From positions 116,152 to 180,151 of the forward strand of contig NW_008705580.1 in assembly GCF_000186865.1 (NCBI RefSeq): a stretch of 64,000 nt of DNA, in the 5' to 3' direction. Within the stretch, counting starts at the first letter, position 1; each line of letters begins with the position of its first letter. The notes beneath the pieces were generated by a model. That model had not been told where the DNA came from and ran no database searches. It worked only from the letters and a program-made list of their open reading frames with translations. Shown here one piece after another: positions 1-11,200 of this stretch. The position numbers and the translations under genes were made by a program. The DNA is from Aureococcus anophagefferens. Taxonomy: Eukaryota > Sar > Pelagophyceae > Pelagomonadales > Pelagomonadaceae.

Positions 1-579
1 GAGCTCGCGGAACGCGAACGCCGCGTCGACGGCGCCCGCGGCGGCGACGAGCGGCGCGGCGTCGGGCGCCGCGGCGAAGCCGGCGAAGGCGAGCCGCGGC
101 CGCCGCGCGCACTCGTCGCCGACCTCCGCGAGGAGCGCCGCGGCGACGCCCCGGTAGCCGAACGCGCCGTCGCACGCGACGACGCAGCCCGAGACGCGGT
201 CGCAGGCCTCGAGCTCCCGGCGCAGGCGGTCGCAGGCGTCGTCCCACCACGCGGCGCCGAGGCCGCCGCCGTCGCGGCAGCCGGCGAAGAAGCCGCCGAA
301 GCCGCTCAGCGCCTCGGCGCCGCCCCAGAGCGGCAGCGGCACGAGCGCGCCGTCGAACGGCGCGCGCGCGGCCGCGGCGACGGCGGGCGGCGCCGCCGCG
401 TCCCACGCGGTCGCCGCGGACGCGACGACGGCGCCGCGCCGCGCGTCGAAGACGAGGCGCCGCTTGCGCCCGTCGCCGCGCCGCCGGAACGGGTCCTGGG
501 CCGCGTCGACGGCGCCGTCGGTCCAGAAGGCGTCGAGGGCCGCGCAGGGGCCCACCTCGAGGGCGATGAGCTCGCCCAT
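1..579 (-). CDS. Misato/DML1-like tubulin-fold protein, N-terminal part (runs off window)
   Basis: Reading the minus strand from the ATG at 579 gives 193 codons without a stop up to the first base of the window, so the gene continues outside. The N-terminus (MGELIALEVGPCAALDAFW) resembles the Misato/DML1 segment in which a tubulin-like start precedes a conserved FWN-type motif. It is followed by KRRLVFDAR, matching the family's 'PRlvlfD' segment. Near residues 140-165 comes GCVVACDGAFGYRGVAAALL, like the family's GF..L.D..GGfgg. DML1/Misato acts in mitochondrial distribution and, in animals, in TCP-1-linked tubulin assembly. The gene lies head-to-head with the RING gene about 130 bp away. The assignment rests on pattern recognition over a partial protein; a divergent tubulin relative is the alternative. 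Confidence 0.6.
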   Translation of the reverse strand, partial: MGELIALEVGPCAALDAFWTDGAVDAAQDPFRRRGDGRKRRLVFDARRGAVVASAATAWDAAAPPAVAAAARAPFDGALVPLPLWGGAEALSGFGGFFAGCRDGGGLGAAWWDDACDRLRRELEACDRVSGCVVACDGAFGYRGVAAALLAEVGDECARRPRLAFAGFAAAPDAAPLVAAAGAVDAAFAFREL

Positions 580-710
580 GAGCGCCGCAGCGGCGGGGAA
601 AGGCGTCGCCGGGTGGACTTCGCTGTGGTCGCAGCGGGCACCAGAGCAGCGACGGGGCGCCGCCGCGGCAATCGCCGCCTTTGTTTGATGTGCACGTTGA
701 CGAATTGTTG

Positions 711-1724
711 ATGTTGATTAGCTCTCTCGCACGACGAGCTCTTCGGGGCTGCCTCTCCTGCCCCGAGGGGTTCCGTGCGATGGCCTGCGCGCTCAACATG
801 TCGCTCCCCGTCAACGCGTCGTGCGCCGGCGGCGCGACGGCCTTCGCCTGCACCTGCGACGCCGCGGCCTTTTGCTGCGACGACGACGACGACTGCGCTT
901 GTCTGGGCCGCGACGGCGGCGACGAGCTCTTCTCCTTCAGCTGGCCGCTCGTCGCCGGGTGGTACGCCATGTTGGTCGTCCTCTTCTGCGTCGGCCGGCG
1001 GGGCCGCTTCGCGGCGCGGCTCTGCGGCCGCCGCGCGGCCGCGCCCGCCGCGGCCGCGCCCGCGGCCGCGCCCGCGGCCGCGCCCGCGCCGCCGCCGAGC
1101 GTCCGGACGCGGCGCCTCGCCGAGGGCGACGAGCGTGGCGACGCCTGCACGATCTGCCTCGGCGCGCTCAAGGCGGGCGACGCGGTCGCGATGCTGCCGC
1201 GCCCGCCGGGGCCGCGAAAGGGCGACGCGAGGTCGCTTCGACTCGCGCGGTCGCGCGACGCGTCGCCGAGAGGGAACGCGTCCACGCTTCGAGCGATGAT
1301 CGCCCGTCCGAAAGCGAGCCACATCGGAGCGGGACGCGACCGCGAGCGGCGCCTCCGAAGTTGGGAGCGTCGCGCCCTCGTTAGGTGCCCGCACGTCTAC
1401 CACGAGGAGTGCCTCCGCACGTGGCTGAAGCGCAAGGCGAGCTGCCCCCTCTGCGCCCGGCCCATCGTCGATGACGTCGAGGCGCCCGACGACGCGCGAG
1501 AGGGCGGCTGCGACGCGGCGCGCGACGTCGAGGGCGGCGGCGACGCCGCGGCCGACGCGGACGCCGCGCCCGCGGAGGCGGAGCCGGCCGCGCCCGCCGC
1601 GCCCGCCGCGGCGCCCGCCGCCGCGCCCGCCGCGCCCGCCGCGTCCGCCGCGCCCGCCGCGCCCGACGCGCCGCCAGCCCCGGCCCCGCCGCCCCCGCCG
1701 GCCGAGGAGCGAGACGCGATCTAA
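711..1724 (+). CDS. RING-H2 transmembrane E3 ubiquitin ligase, one intron
   Basis: Two exons (711-1198 and 1385-1724) encode about 275 residues. The N-terminal part is cysteine-rich (residues about 30-65), then comes one hydrophobic span (WPLVAGWYAMLVVLFCV), an Ala/Pro/Arg linker, and a RING-H2 finger. Removing the intron joins AMLP to CPHVYHEEC and gives the exact spacing C-x2-C-x14-C-x-H-x2-H-x2-C-x10-C-x2-C, ending in CPLCARP. The C-terminal tail is a low-complexity Ala/Pro repeat. RING-H2 proteins of this layout are membrane-bound E3 ligases that recruit a ubiquitin-loaded E2. The unspliced frame stays open because the intron is 186 nt (a multiple of three), so a naive gene call would insert 62 spurious residues into the finger. 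The ATG at 780 is an alternative start that would drop 23 residues. Confidence 0.8.
   Translation: MLISSLARRALRGCLSCPEGFRAMACALNMSLPVNASCAGGATAFACTCDAAAFCCDDDDDCACLGRDGGDELFSFSWPLVAGWYAMLVVLFCVGRRGRFAARLCGRRAAAPAAAAPAAAPAAAPAPPPSVRTRRLAEGDERGDACTICLGALKAGDAVAMLPRPPGPRKGDARSLRLARSRDASPRGNASTLRAMIARPKASHIGAGRDRERRLRSWERRALVRCPHVYHEECLRTWLKRKASCPLCARPIVDDVEAPDDAREGGCDAARDVEGGGDAAADADAAPAEAEPAAPAAPAAAPAAAPAAPAASAAPAAPDAPPAPAPPPPPAEERDAI
1199..1384 (+). mobile_element. Introner intron, diverged copy in the RING gene (GC-AG)
   Basis: The intron starts with GC at 1199 and ends with TAG at 1384. It is flanked by imperfect 8-bp direct repeats: gcgcccgc (1199-1206) and gtgcccgc (1385-1392), one mismatch. 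The interior (about 1285-1370) keeps the introner core in eroded form: cgcttcgagcg, cgtccgaaagcgagcc, cctccgaagttggg. Terminal inverted repeats are no longer clear. The phase is 2. Splicing restores perfect RING-H2 spacing, which is strong independent evidence for the boundaries. Confidence 0.72.
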
Positions 1725-2271
1725 TGATCGAAGCCGCCGCCGGTCGCTCTCCGGGAGCGGAGGTTGTTGTGGAAGCGCCCGTCAGAGGGAGAATGGCCCT
1801 CCGCGAGACTCGCCAGGACGGCGCGTGGAGCGACGAGGTCGGCGCGGCGGTCGGCGGCGAGATCGTCGAGGAGGCCGCCAGCGCCCGGGCGAGGAGGCCT
1901 CCGAGCCGGCTGTGTGGCGAGGGGGCGGCAAATTCGAGGACGTCAGAGGAAGAGGAGAACCGAGCAGTCACCGAGCAATCAACGAACGCGCGTCGCGGCG
2001 TCCGCCCCCGCCCGACGTCCTGCGCTCGCTCGGGGCACACCTCCGAATCCTGCGAACGGGGGAGACGCCGCGCGACGGGGGGGGGGAGAAGCGCCGAGAT
2101 CGACCGCGCCGCCGCCCGCGCCGCCGCCCCGGGCGCCGCGCCGCGCCGCCGCGCCGCGCGCCGGGCGCCCGACCCGCGGGGGGAGACGCCCCGCCCCGCT
2201 CGGCGCCGCCCCTCTCGGCGCCGCGCGCGCGCGCGCCGCCGGACCCGCGCCGCCGGCAGGTGTTTTCGACG

Positions 2272-5200
2272 ATGCGCGCGCTCCGCGTCGCGGCCCTCCT
2301 GGGCGTCGCGCGGGCCTACATCTGTCCGGTCAAGAACTCCGTGCCCCACGAGGCGTCGGGCGACTCGTCGCCGGACGACTGGTACGACGCCGACAAGGAG
2401 GCCGAGGACGAGAGTCCGCTCGTCCACTTTAACGTCGGCTACGTCGGGGACGGGTACCAGGCGCAAAAACATCGCGCCGTGACCACGGGGGACATGGACG
2501 GCGCGCGGCCGCGTCCCGGGCGCGCGCGCGCGCGCGCGCGACGCTTCGATCGCAGGCGACGGCTCCGTGGACGTCATCGCGATCTCCGAGGTCGCGTCGA
2601 AGCTGCGGCTGACGGTCTTTCTCAACGACGGCAGTCCCAGCGCCCCGAGCTTCGTCGGGACGACGATCCGGGACGGCACCATCTGCGACGACTACAGCTC
2701 CGTCGCCGTCCTCGACGCGGACGGCGACGGAGACCTCGACATCCTCGTCGGCTGCGTCGAACACGTCGTCCTCTACACGCAGGAAGCGGGAGGCGTCGCC
2801 GAGCGCTTCACCAAGAGCGAGCCCTTCGAATTTGGCTGGGCCTTCGACGGGGCGGCGGGCGTCGCGCTCGCCGTCGGCGTCGCCGACGTCGCGGGCGCCC
2901 CGGGCGTCGACCAGGTCGTCGTCGTCACCGGCGGGCCGCCGCCCGAGTCGGGCAACGGGGCGGGGAGCCTCGGCCTGCACTGCCAGAACGTGGACGCTCC
3001 CGACCACACCCCGGTCGATAATTGGGTGACGGTCGACCTCCCGACGGACTACGCGACCGTCGACGTCGCGCTCGTCGACGTCGACGGCGACGGCCACGTC
3101 GACGTCGCGCACGGCCACGCCGACGGCGTCGAGTTCTTCTCCATGGACGACCCGACGGCGAACCAAAAGTTCCGCGCCTGGTCGCGGCGCCACGCGCTCG
3201 CCGTCGCCGACTTCCAGGGCTTCGCCTTCGGCGACGTCGACGGCGACGGGTGGCCGGACATGGCGACGGCGACGTCGACGGGCATCGTCTCCTGGCGCGC
3301 CGCGTATGGGGCGCGCGACACCATCGAGTGGGAGGCGGGGTCCGACGCGGGCTTCGGCACCTCGGTGTCCATGAGCGCCGACGGCGCCACCGTCGCCGTC
3401 GGCGCGCGCGGCCACGGCTTCGTCCAGGTCCTCGACTGGGACCCGGACGCGGACGAGGGAGCGGGCTCGTACGTCCTGCGCGGCGACCCCGGTGACTCGA
3501 CGATCGTCGACCCGACCTGCGATGTCTCGCCGTGCGTCGACGGTGGTGGCTTCGGGAGCGTGGTGTCGCTGAGCGACGACGGTCTCACCGTCGCCGTCTC
3601 GGAGCCGTCGTACGATCGTCTCTGCCCTACCCCCCTGTCCTGCCCGGAGGGGCAATCCACCGCCAATGAATCGGGGGCGGTGCACGTCTTCGAATGGAAG
3701 AGCGGCGAATGGCAACAAAAGGGCGACCGCATCTACGGAGAAGACGCGTACGGCGACTTCGGAACCGCGCTCGCGCTCAGCGGCGACGCGACCGTTCTGG
3801 CCATCGGCGCGCCGCGCGCCCCGGCGCAATCGTCCGACGGCTTCGTGCACGTCTACGCGTGGGACGGCGCCGCGTGGACGAAGCGCGGCGACGACGTCTT
3901 TGAGCTGAAGCCGGCGCAAGGAAAATTCGGCTCGTCCGTCGCGCTGAGCCGAGACGGCGCCGTCGTCGCCGTCGGGTCGAGCAACCACGGGGCGACGGCC
4001 GGCGTCGCGCACGTCTTCGAGTGGGACGGCGCGGCCTGGGCGCAGCGAGGCCAGGCCCTCGACGGCGAGGCGGGCGACGAGGCGGGGCATTCGGTCGCGC
4101 TGAGCGCCGCCGGCGACGTCGTCGCCGTCGGCTCTCCCTCCAGCGACGACGTCGCCGACGCCACCGTCGAAGACGTCGGCCGCGTGCGCGTCTGGGCCTT
4201 CGACGCGGACACGGACGAGTGGGTCCGGCGCGGCGCGGACGTCGACGGCCGCGCCGAGGAGAACTTCAAGGCGGGCGCGTCCGTGGCGCTGAGCGCGGAC
4301 GGCGCCGCGCTCGCCGTCGGCGCGATCGGGAACGACATCGCCAGCGCCAACCCGGGGTGCGTGGGCGTCTTCGTCTGGGACGGCGCCGCGTGGGCGCAGC
4401 GCGGGACGTGGGACGACGCGGCGGCGCGCGACGACGCGCGCGGCGGCGACACCGTCGCGCTGTCCGCGGACGGCGGCGTCGTGGCCTTGGGCGCGCCGGA
4501 GGACACGGGCGGCTCCCCGACGGGCGCGCCGACGGGCGCCGTGCACATCTACGCGCGCGGGCTCCCCTACGCCGCGGAGCGGAGCCAGCAGCTCACTACA
4601 GACAACCGACACCAGGTCCACCTCGCGGACCTCGACGGCGACGCGGACCTCGACGTCGTCGCGATCCACCGCGACCGGTCCAGCGTCGTCGAGCACGAAA
4701 ACCTGGGTCCCGGCCGGGGCGAGGCGACCTTCGCCACAAACACCGGCCCCATCTGGTCGGACAAACTGGACAGTTCGGTGCGGAGCGTCGCCGTCGCGGA
4801 CCTCGACGGCGACGGCGACGTGGACATCGTCGTGGGCGCCGACGCGTACCTCCCCCGCCACACGCACAAGTACGTGGACTGGCTCGAGAACCCGTGCGCG
4901 GCCAACCCGACGGCCGCGCCGACGGCCGCGCCGACGGCCGCGCCGACGGCCGCGCTCGTCTGCGCCGACGGCGAGCGGCGCTTCCTCAACACGCACGCGG
5001 CGTTCGCCGACGAGGCGGACGCCGCGCCCGCGCTCATCGAGGTCTCCGGGACGGGCCACGACGCCATCGACGGGCGCTACTTCCGCAACCGGGACGACGG
5101 CTTCGGCGGCGATTCGTGCGACCTCCTGAGCGGCCTCCGGTGGGACCACGAGTTCACGGCCGGCGTCCGAATCCAACGCGCGGACGCGGACAAGTACTAC

Positions 5201-8200
5201 ATCGACGAGGCCGGCTTGGGCATCTTCTACGAGGCCCAGGGCTCGACCTGCGACCCGAGCGCGCTCGCCTGGACGGCCAAGGCCGGCGATCTCCACGCGC
5301 CCTGGAACGGCTACGGCTGGGTCCCCGAAGTCCCGGACGTGACGGCCTTCCGCAAGCGGGCCCGCGCGTCGTTCGCGGACGCGACGGCGAGCAACGCGGC
5401 GGCCGCGTGGCAGACGATCGAGCGCGTCGCGAGCGAGACGGTCTACGAGTACCTCGAGTACCCCGGCGTCGGCCTGGGCATGGGCTGGTGCGAGTCCGGC
5501 TACGTCTTCGGCGAGAGCAGCGGCCGCGCCGATTACGAGGGCCCGAAACCGATCCCGCTCGTGTACTGCAAGGCTCTCTGCGACGCGGCGCCCAACTGCG
5601 CGGGCTTCGACTGGAGCACTCATGGGTGGGAATGCCGCGGCTACGGCGCGGTCGAGCCGGAGGCGGGAGGCGGATGCTATCCGAACTCTGGGTACAACGT
5701 CTACGTGCGGTACGCGGCGGCGGAGGACGTCGCGGCCGTGTCGCTCTACCTCGCGGGCTCGGGCACCGCGCGCCTCGACGTCTACGACGCCGACGACGTC
5801 GACGACGGACGCGCGGCGAGCGCCGACCCCGCCGTCCGCTTCGCCGGGCTCACGTCCGTTGCGGCGTCGGCGGCGACGGCCTTCGATTCGGGGGCGACGA
5901 CGGCCTTCTCGGAGGTGCGCTTCGCGGACTTCTCGCCGCCCCTGAGCTTCTCCGACGCGCGGACCGAGTTCTACGTCTGGCTCCGGGCCGTCGGCGACGA
6001 CCTCGACGCGTCCGCGCGGCGGGGGGGCGCCGACGCGCTTGGGGGCGCCGGCGCCGCCGAGGGGGTCGCCGGGCGCCTCGACCACGCGGTCTACGTCGGC
6101 GACGCCGGCTGGACGTGCCTCCCGTGCCCGGACGGCGCGTTCACCGACCCGGACGACGCCGGCGCGTGCGCGCGGCACGACCCGACGCCCGCGCCGACGC
6201 TCGCGCCGACGGCCGCGCCGTCGACGGCCGCGCCGCACGCGCTCGCGCCGACGGCCGCGCCGACGGGCGAAGTCGCGCCGACGCCGTCCCCGACGGCCGC
6301 CCCGACGGCCGCGCCGACGGCCGCGCCGACGGCCGCGCCGACGGCGGCCGCCGCGCCGGTGACCTTCGCGCCGTCGCCCACGGTCGCGTGCGGCCCCCAC
6401 CAGCGGCGGGCAACGAACGCGGGCGCGGGCCTCTGCGAGGACTGCGGCGCGGGCCTCACGTACGTACAAGGCTGCCGCGCGACGACGCTCGAGGCCGCGT
6501 GGGTCCACGCCGACGGCGAGGCGACGGGGGAGGCCGAGCGCCGGTGCGCGCCGTCCGGCGGCGGCTGCGCGCTCGCCGTCGTCTACGACGGCCGCGCGGA
6601 GGACTGCGCGTCGTTCCGCGTCTCCGCGTCGTGGGCCGCGGACGTCGGCGACGGCGCGGGCGCCGGCGGCGGCGCCCGCCGCCTGACGGAGGGCGTCTAC
6701 GCCATCGGCGCCGCCCGCGAGGCCTGGCCCGACTACGTCGCCGGCGGCTTCGACGACGTCCACGGCGCGGCCGCGGGCGACCACGGCGGCAGCGACGACA
6801 ACTCCGGGTGGCTCGCGCTCTCCGCGGACGGCGCGACGATGGCCGTCGGCGCGACGCGGGCCGTCACCGTCCTGGCCTCGGGCGACGTCCAGGCGGGCCA
6901 CGTCCGCGTCTTCCGCGGGACGCCGTGGACGCAGCTCGGGGCCACGCTCGACGCGGCGAACGTCGACATCGGCGCCGGCGCGCGCTTCGGCGCCAGCGTG
7001 GCCCTGAGCGCGGACGGCGCCGTGCTCGCCGTCGGCGCGCCGGATTCGGGGGCGGGGGGCGCCGTCTTCGTCTTCGAGTACGACGCGTCGGTCGCGGGGG
7101 GCTGGGTCGCGGTCGACGCCAGTCCCGACTTCCAGGACTTCCAGGCGGGCGCGAGCTTCGGGCACTCCGTCTCGCTCTCGGCCGACGGTGCCGTCCTCGC
7201 CGTGGGGGCGCCCTTCTTCGACGACGGCGAGATCAACCGGGGCCAGGTGTCCGTCTGGGAGCGGCAGGCCGATGGCGCGTACTTCTCCGTCTGGGCGCAG
7301 CGCGGCGGCGACGTCGACGGCGAAGACGGCGAGGGCGCGCTCGGCTGGTCCGTGGCGCTGAGCGCGGCGGGCGACGTCGTCGCCGCCGGCGCGCCCGGCG
7401 ACGCCAACGACAAGGTCGGCCACGTCTACGCCTGGGAGTGGCGGGGGCGGTGGGTTCCGCGGCGCACCGCGGGCCTCGAGCGCGTCGGCGGCGAGGAGGT
7501 CAACGTCGGCCGCGCGATCGCGCTCTCCGCGAACGGCGCCGTCCTGGCCCTCGGGTCCTACCGCAACGACGGGAGCTCCGGGGGGGATTGCTGCGACCGG
7601 GGCGTCGTGCGCGTCTACGAGTGGCGCGGCGACGCCGCCGGCTGCGCGCAAATAGGCGACGACCGCGATCCCCCCTGCTGGGCGCTCCGCGGCGACGCCA
7701 TCGACGGCGCGGCGCCGTACGACAACTTCGGCCGGTCCGTCGCGCTCTCGGCCGACGGCCTCGTCGTCGCCGGCGGCGCGCCGGGCCACGACACCGGGGG
7801 CTTCCGCGTGCCGGCGTCATTCACAGACAACCCGGAGCTGGTCGGCGAGTACCGTCTATTCCCGTATTCCTTCGACAAGACGGGTGCCGTCGTTTCGGAC
7901 CCGCTGGTCGGTCTGTACGAGCGCAGTGAGGACGATGGGAGCGAGGTACGAGTGTACGTGGCGGCGCTGTTTACAAACGACGGTTGGGACATGTGGTCGG
8001 TGCAGAAGCGCACGTTTGCGGGCGCTGATTACGCCGACGCGCTCGCTCTTCATAATGCGGGCACTGGGCATGTCGACTACTCGAGCGGCTACGACTTCAC
8101 GGCGTCTCCGTGGCAGCCTATCGGTACCGCGAGTCATCCGATGGAGGCCATGCGCGCGTATCAGGCATTCGCCGACGGACGGCGCCACCCGGCCCAGATG

Positions 8201-11200
8201 CAAGCCGACAACAGCCCGACGGAGACGACGCCCGCCGCCGATGCCGCGGGCCACGCGCGCGTCCTCGCCTGGGACGGCGCGGCGTGGCGGCCGCGCGGCG
8301 CGGACGTCGACGGCACGCGCGCGTCGCCCGACGGCGCCCGGGACGGCCTCGGCGTCGCCGTCGCCCTGAGCGGCGACGGCGCCGTCGTCGCCGCCGGGGC
8401 CGCGACGGACGAAGACCAGACGGCCCGGGGCTACGTCGCGACGCGCGCGTGGACCGCGTCGTCGGACCCGCCGGTCGCGTCCGTCGACCTCACGGACGGC
8501 CGCACGCTCGCCGCGGACGGCGCGAACCACGTCTACGACGTCGTCGTCTCCTGCGTCGGCTCGGACGGCGGCACGACGAGCCCCGAGGCCCCGAAGCTCA
8601 CGCTCGAGATCGTCGGCTACCCGACGGCCGCGCCCACGGGCGCGCCCACGGGCGCGCTGACGGCCGCGCCCGCGGCCGCGCCGACGGCCGCGCCGACGGC
8701 CAACCCGACCCCCAACCCGACGGCCAACCCGACGGCCGCGCCCACGGGCGCGCCGACGGCCGCGCCGACGGGGACGCCGACGGCCGCGCCGACGGCTGCT
8801 CCCACGGGGACGCCGACGACGCCCGCGCCGACGTCGCGGCTCGTCTGCGGCCCGCACCAGCGCGTCGAGGTCCCTGTCGTCGGCACCAACGCCTGCGTCG
8901 ACTGCCCGGCGGGGGAGACCAACGACCCCCAGGACGACAGCGCGTGCCGCGACGCCTCCTGGACGATCGAGTCCGTGAACGACGCCACCACCGCCCCCTA
9001 CGAGTGCCCGCACGCGGGACCCTGCGCCATTCTCGTCGCGTACGCGGGCCGCTTCAGCGAGTGCTTCGGCATCGAGCTGACGGCCCAGGTCCAGGACTGC
9101 GTCCAGGACTGCGATGATGTCCGCGAACTCGCGCCCCCCGCGGATCCCGAGGACGGCTTCGCGCTCACCGTGCAGCTCATCGACGAGGACTGGAGCCCCG
9201 CCTTGCATCCGTCGATGGTCGTCGAACGCGTCGCGGTCACGGTCCGCTGCACAAACGACGCTCCCACCGCGGCGTCTTCGGCGACGGTCACCGTCGTCGT
9301 CGTCGACATCCCGACGCCGGCGCCGACGGCCGCGCCGACGGCCGCGCAGACGGCCGCGCCCACGGCCGCGCCGTCGGCCGCGCCGACGCCCGCGCTCGTC
9401 TGCGCCGACGGCGAGCGCCGCTTCCTCAACGCCGTGCCGGGCTTCGCCGAGTCGCCGGCGCTCCTCGTCGTCGCCGGCACTGGCCGCGCCGACGTCGACG
9501 GGCGCTACTTCGCCGTCGTCGAGGAGGCCGAGCGAGTCGTCGGCGACGGCGCGTGCAACGTGGAGAACGGCCTGAGCTACGTCCACGAGTTCGAGCAGAG
9601 CACGCTGCGGCGCAGCGACGCCGGCAGCTGGGCCATCCTTGCCCTCGTCCAGGACAGCCTGACCACCGTCTACACCGACGCCGGGGGCGAAACCTCCGTG
9701 TGCGACCCCGAGGGGTTTTCATGGACCGAGTTCCACGAGTCGGTCTTGGACAACCCGACGGTGACCGCCTTCGACGGCGAGCCCGGCTGGCAGTGCCTCG
9801 ACTGCCCGGCGGGGACGAGCACGGACCCGGACGACGCGGACAAGTGCCTGCGGCCCGACCCGACGGCGGCGCCGACGACGTCGCCGACGGCCGCGCCCAC
9901 GGGGACGCCGACGCAGGCTCCCACCGTGACGCCGGGCGAGCCGACGCTCGCGCCCGCGACGCCCGCGCCCACGGCGGCGCCCACGGCCGCGCCCACGGGG
10001 ACGCCGACGACGTCGCCGACGGCCGCGCCCACGGGGACGCCGACGCAGGCTCCCACCGTGACGCCGGGCGAGCCGACGCTCGCGCCCGCGACGCCCGCGC
10101 CCACGGCGGCGCCGACGGCCGCGCCCACGGGGACGCCGACGACGTCGCCGACGGCCGCGCCCACGGGGACGCCGACGCAGGCTCCCACCGTGACGCCGGG
10201 CGAGCCGACGCTCGCGCCCGCGACGCCCGCGCCCACGGCGGCGCCGACGGCCGCGCCCACGGGGACGCCGACGACGTCGCCGACGGCCGCGCCCACGGGG
10301 ACGCCGACGCAGGCTCCCACCGTGACGCCGGGCGAGCCGACGCTCGCGCCCGCGACGCCCGCGCCCACGGCGGCGCCCTCGGTCACTCCGACGCCCGCGC
10401 CCTCGGTCACGCCGACGCCCGCGCCCTCGGTCTCTCCGACCCCGGCGCCCACCGTGACGCCGGGCTCGCCGACGCTCGCGCCCGCGACGCCCGCGCCCAC
10501 CGCCGCGCCGACGGCCGCGCCGACGCTCGCGCCCTCGGTCGCTCCGACGGCCGCGCCCACGGGGACGCCGACGCCCGCGCCCTCGGTCTCTCCGACCCCG
10601 GCGCCCACCGTGACGCCGGGCTCTCCGACGCTCGCGCCCGTGACGCCCGCCCCCACCACCACCGCGCCCTCGGCCACTCCGACGCCCGCGCCCTCGGTCA
10701 CTCCGACGCCCGCGCCCTCGGTCTCGCCGGCCCCGGCGCCCACCGTGACGCCGGGCTCGCCGACGCTCGCGCCCGTGACGCCCGCCCCCACCACCACGCG
10801 CCCTCGGTCACTCCGACGCCCGCGCCCTCGGTCACTCCGACGCCCGCGCCCTCGGTCTCGCCGACCCCGGCGCCCACCGTGACGCCGGGCTCGCCGACGC
10901 TCGCGCCCGTGACGCCCGCCCCGACGCCCGCGCCCTCGGTCACTCCGACGCCCGCGCCCTCGGTCACTCCGACGCCCGCGCCCTCGGTCTCGCCGACCCC
11001 GGCGCCCACCGTGACGCCGGGCTCTCCGACGCTCGCGCCCGTGACGCCCGCCCCGACGCCCGCGCCCTCGGCCTCCCCGACGCCCGCGCCCTCGGTCACG
11101 CCGACGCCCGCGCCCTCAGTCACGCCGACCCCGGCGCCCACCGTGACGCCGGGCTCGCCGACGCTCGCGCCCGCGACGCCCGCGCCCACCGCCGCGCCGA

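Noticed and set aside
306..1403. Minus-strand gene over the RING locus
   Set aside because: Low-complexity Arg/Gly frame. The plus strand gives an exact RING-H2 pattern after splicing, while the real minus-strand gene (Misato-like) is in another frame and ends at 579.
2429..7789. A 1786-codon open frame on the minus strand opposite the giant receptor gene
   Set aside because: It is an antisense shadow: GC-rich codons on the coding strand suppress stops on the other. The sense strand shows FG-GAP motifs; the antisense product is low-complexity Arg/Val/Ala.
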